A stretch of 7,260 bases of DNA from Oscillospiraceae bacterium (GTDB taxonomy: Bacteria; Bacillota; Clostridia; Oscillospirales; Ruminococcaceae). Each line of letters begins with the position of its first letter. The stretch's first letter is position 1. The notes under the pieces are model-generated. The model saw nothing but the letters and a program-made list of their open reading frames with translations, had not been told where the DNA came from and made no database searches. Position numbers and translations under genes: made by a program. The DNA is taken from the NCBI GenBank assembly GCA_031285645.1, contig JAITVU010000288.1, forward strand, positions 1-7,260, given 5' to 3'. Positions 4,851-7,260 of the stretch are shown piece after piece.

Positions 4851-5792
4851 ATGGGCGGCATACAGATAATGGCACGGATTATTGAGAATATTGAAAGAGT
4901 CATTGTGGACAAGCGCCGGGAAATAGAGCTTGTCCTGACGGCCCTTTTATGCCGCGGGCACATTTTGATTGAGGACGTGCCCGGCGTGGGCAAGACGAGC
5001 ATCGCGTCGGCGCTCGCGAAATCGCTTGACTGCTCGTTCAAGCGCATTCAGTTTACGCCGGACATTATGCCCGCCGACATTACCGGGTTCTCTGTTTATA
5101 ATCCCAAAACAGGCGATTTTGAGTACAGGCGCGGCGCGATTTTGAGCCATGTCGTCCTGGCGGACGAGATCAACCGCACATCGCCCAAAACACAGTCCAG
5201 CCTGCTTGAGGCCATGGAGGAGAACCAGGTGACAGTGGATGGCGAGACATACCGCATCGGGGAGCCTTTTATTGTCATAGCCACGCAGAACCCCGTTGAC
5301 TATCTCGGCACATATCCGTTGCCGGAAGCGCAGCTGGACCGCTTTTTTATGCGTATTTCCCTCGGCTACCCCAGCCTCGGGGAGGAAATGCGCATGGTAT
5401 CGCGTTTTACGGGAGAAAACCCATTGGCTGATTTGACCCCGGTGGTCTCGGGCGGCGACATCATCGCCTTGCAGGAACAGGTCGAGCGTGTTTATGTCGA
5501 GCCTGTTGTGAACGAATACATCGTCAGCCTTGTGCGGCATACGCGTGAAAACGCCTTTTTGGCGCTGGGCGCGAGCCCGAGGGCGTCAATCAATCTCTAC
5601 AGGGCGGCGCAGGCCCGGGCGCTTTACGGCGGGCGCGATTTTGTCATGCCCGACGATGTCGTCGCCATGGCGCCGCATGTCTTGACGCATCGCCTTGTGC
5701 TCAGTCAGGAGGCCAGGCTGAAAAAGCTGACGCAGGCCGATATGGTCACGATGGCTGTTGAGGCTGCAAAAGTACCGATTACCCGCCGGTGA
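4851..5792 (+). CDS. MoxR family AAA+ ATPase
   Basis: A 313-residue MoxR-type AAA+ ATPase, a class that works as a chaperone-like ATPase helping assemble or activate partner proteins that often contain VWA domains. The Walker A loop is EDVPGVGKTS (residues 41-50, K48). RIQFTPDIMPADITG (65-79) is highly typical of MoxR. Walker B is VVLADEINR (101-109, D105/E106). Sensor 1 is IATQNP (143-148). TYPLPEAQLDRF (154-165) carries the likely arginine finger R164, and GASPRAS (240-246) holds sensor-2 R244. The C-terminal lid domain is complete. The start at 4851 has GGGG (4839-4842) eight bases upstream; an in-frame ATG at 4869 would drop six residues. The DUF58 gene follows after 105 bases, the usual partner in this cassette. 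The client process (envelope, stress, metal or other) is not known from sequence. Confidence 0.95.
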   Translation: MGGIQIMARIIENIERVIVDKRREIELVLTALLCRGHILIEDVPGVGKTSIASALAKSLDCSFKRIQFTPDIMPADITGFSVYNPKTGDFEYRRGAILSHVVLADEINRTSPKTQSSLLEAMEENQVTVDGETYRIGEPFIVIATQNPVDYLGTYPLPEAQLDRFFMRISLGYPSLGEEMRMVSRFTGENPLADLTPVVSGGDIIALQEQVERVYVEPVVNEYIVSLVRHTRENAFLALGASPRASINLYRAAQARALYGGRDFVMPDDVVAMAPHVLTHRLVLSQEARLKKLTQADMVTMAVEAAKVPITRR

Positions 5793-5874
5793 GCGCCCCT
5801 TATGGAGGGCGCACGGGCTGTTTTCGCCCCGTGAAAAAATACAGCAAGATGCCGCGGGGCCGCTTATGCGGCCC
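5793..5874 (+). repeat. three consecutive hairpins between MoxR and DUF58 genes
   Basis: Directly after the MoxR stop come GCGCCC (5793-5798) with GGGCGC (5807-5812), CACGGG (5812-5817) with CCCGTG (5828-5833), and GGGCCGC (5857-5863) with GCGGCCC (5868-5874) around TTAT. None has a terminal T run. In a transcript they would separate the two reading frames by stable structure, perhaps affecting message stability or relative expression. Confidence 0.4.
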
Positions 5875-5897
5875 GTGTCCGCCCACAGGAGGAAACC

Positions 5898-7100
5898 ATG
5901 TGGAAAGCCAGGGCGACTTACGCTTATGTGACGCTTATTGCCATTGTCCTGATTTTTGTTTACGAGGACAGGAATGTAAGCTTCACTATTTTTTACTGTC
6001 TTGTTTTCCTGTTCCTGTCATCGCTTACAAGCGCACTGACGGCGCGCCTTTTTATCCGTGTCGAGCAGGATGTGGAGCGCGGCACAGCGCTGCGCGACGA
6101 AGAGATCGCCTTCAGCGCCACACTGCGCAACAAGGGAATTCTGTATTATCCGCGCGTGCGCCTGAATTACCGCAATGCCGCGCTTGTGACATATGGCGGA
6201 AACGAAACGTCCGTCATGGCGCTGCGTCCCCGCGGCGCTGTAAAACGCAGCCGGATGGTTCGCTTTCCGTATCGGGGTTACTATGATATCGGCGTTGAGA
6301 GTATTTCCGTGACGGATTTCCTCGGGCTTTTTACCGTCACGATTCCCGTGACGGCGACAACGCCGGTCTGCGTCTATCCCCTGTACGACGACAGCCTCGA
6401 CGTCCCGATACAGCCGGATGCGGCCGACGGCGCGGCCCGTTCTGATTTTTCCGGCGACGCGTACACGGATATCGCGGATGTGCGCCAGTATATGCCCTCG
6501 GATACATTGCGCAACATTCATTGGAAATTGTCCGCCAAGCGGGGCGAGCTGATCGTTAAGGATTACGAAGCGCGTGAGCGGAGCCGCGCCGTCGTGCTGC
6601 TCGATACGATGCGCCTGCCGCTGAATGGCCGGGAGCGGGCCCTTTTTGAGGACAGGATGGTGTCGCGCGCGGCGTCCGTTATCTATTTTTGCTCAAGAAA
6701 TAACCTGCCCGCGGCGCTTATATGGGGAGAAGGCCCCGAGCGGGTTCTTGCGCTGCGTCCGGAAGAGGGGCTTGAAAAGCCTTTTGCCCTACTGGCGGGC
6801 CTCGCCTTTGAAGACGCGTCGTCCCGCGTCGCGTCACTTGAGCCGATTCCCGCCTGTCACACTCTTTGTGCGCTGCTTTCGCATATCGACGCCGGGATCG
6901 CTGGCAGGCTGGCTGCACTCACGCCGATGTGCGCCTTAACTGTCGATTTCTTTTACAGCAGGGCCATGCCGCTGACGGCGCAAAAAACGGCGCTGCTTGA
7001 GGACTTGCGCGCGCGGGGGGCCGTCGTTACTCTTCTTGATGTCGGGCAGTCCGCCCTGACGCCGCAAATCCGCCGCGCTTTTAAAAGCGCGGCTCTGTAG
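5898..7100 (+). CDS. DUF58 domain-containing membrane protein
   Basis: A 400-residue DUF58 protein. Two hydrophobic helices near the N-terminus (about residues 7-21 and 28-46) anchor it in the membrane. A beta-rich stretch follows (about 50-160), then the diagnostic block D194-V-R-Q-Y-M-P-S-D202 with LRNIHWKLSAKRGELIVKDYE (204-224). After that comes the start of a VWA-like fold, VVLLDTM (232-238). The metal-site motif there is D236-T-M, not an intact DxSxS, so metal binding is doubtful. Proteins of this type almost always sit beside a MoxR ATPase, and the MoxR partner is thought to act on them; the process is not defined. The start is fixed by AGGAGG (5887-5892) five bases before the ATG. The last codons overlap a 22-bp perfect palindrome. 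Family assignment is firm, function unknown. Confidence 0.92.
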   Translation: MWKARATYAYVTLIAIVLIFVYEDRNVSFTIFYCLVFLFLSSLTSALTARLFIRVEQDVERGTALRDEEIAFSATLRNKGILYYPRVRLNYRNAALVTYGGNETSVMALRPRGAVKRSRMVRFPYRGYYDIGVESISVTDFLGLFTVTIPVTATTPVCVYPLYDDSLDVPIQPDAADGAARSDFSGDAYTDIADVRQYMPSDTLRNIHWKLSAKRGELIVKDYEARERSRAVVLLDTMRLPLNGRERALFEDRMVSRAASVIYFCSRNNLPAALIWGEGPERVLALRPEEGLEKPFALLAGLAFEDASSRVASLEPIPACHTLCALLSHIDAGIAGRLAALTPMCALTVDFFYSRAMPLTAQKTALLEDLRARGAVVTLLDVGQSALTPQIRRAFKSAAL

Positions 7101-7139
7101 CGCGGCAAGCCGCGCCACAGCCTTGGCGGCAAGCCGCCA
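7072..7139. repeat. palindrome at the DUF58 gene end plus two tandem GCGGCAAGCCGC hairpins
   Basis: GCCGCGCTTTT (7072-7082) and AAAAGCGCGGC (7083-7093) form a perfect 22-bp palindrome within the last codons. Then GCGCGGC (7100-7106) pairs with GCCGCGC (7109-7115), and TGGCGGC (7124-7130) pairs with GCCGCCA (7133-7139). Both have an AA centre and share the core GCGGCAAGCCGC. No T run follows, so this is more like a REP-type repeat or message-stabilising structure than a terminator. Confidence 0.5.
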
Positions 7140-7252
7140 GGGAGGGATTTGCGGCGTTTTGGGATCAGACTAAAATCGCGGCATGCGACACTCAAATATT
7201 TTTGCGCTATATGCCCACAGCACGAGTCACGGGCCTATTCGGAGCCTGACAA

Positions 7253-7259
7253 AAGGAGG
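7253..7259 (+). promoter_or_regulatory. ribosome binding site of a gene starting beyond the window
   Basis: AAGGAGG is a near-perfect Shine-Dalgarno sequence, and the window ends one base later. A start codon is expected about 5-9 bases further on. By analogy with MoxR-DUF58 cassettes elsewhere, the next gene is likely to encode a transglutaminase-domain membrane protein; this is inference only. A weaker alternative is a TTG start at 7149 after AGGGAGGG (7139-7146), open to the window end, but its product looks unlike any protein I know. Confidence 0.5.
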
Positions 7260-7260
7260 G

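Noticed and set aside
5789..6286. 165-codon + strand frame starting GTG and overlapping the MoxR stop
   Set aside because: It overlaps most of the first part of the DUF58 gene in another frame, its product matches nothing I know, and DUF58 has its own strong ribosome binding site at 5887-5892.

Overview
The window reads as a chromosomal stretch from a Gram-positive, probably clostridial (Bacillota) bacterium of fairly high G+C. The grounds are the strong AGGAGG-type ribosome binding sites, the short hairpin-plus-T terminators, and a gene set (LarC, subgroup Ic aspartate aminotransferase, MoxR/DUF58 pair) common in that group. No species can be assigned from the sequence alone. All five recognisable complete genes and the start of a probable sixth lie on the + strand.

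Layout. 83-511 is an AT-rich gene for a PhnB-like VOC/glyoxalase-fold protein, closed by an intrinsic terminator at 564-589. 613-1164 encodes a RimJ/RimL-type GNAT acetyltransferase and 1232-2416 encodes LarC, the nickel-insertion enzyme of nickel-pincer cofactor synthesis; these two may share a transcript. A well-formed sigma-A-type promoter (2435-2463) then starts a leader of about 410 nt. The leader contains a GC-rich structured segment (2470-2675) and a 101-bp palindromic MITE-like insertion (2679-2779), and ends at a PLP-dependent aspartate aminotransferase of subgroup Ic (2880-4202).

Two terminator-like hairpins follow the aminotransferase (4215-4242 and 4373-4402). The roughly 650-bp gap up to the next gene has no convincing ORF but is dense in nested inverted repeats (4416-4662), then an AT-rich stretch with a candidate promoter (4768-4796). 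The final block is a MoxR-family AAA+ ATPase (4851-5792) and a membrane-anchored DUF58 protein (5898-7100). Hairpins separate them and follow them, and a ribosome binding site sits at the very end of the window. In many bacteria this pair is followed by a transglutaminase-domain gene; the neighbour lies outside the window.

The protein-coding content is ordinary. The parts worth a second look are non-coding: the long aminotransferase leader with its inserted palindrome, and the hairpin-rich gap between 4403 and 4662. I see no CRISPR array, tRNA, rRNA, transposase, or clear new multi-gene system.
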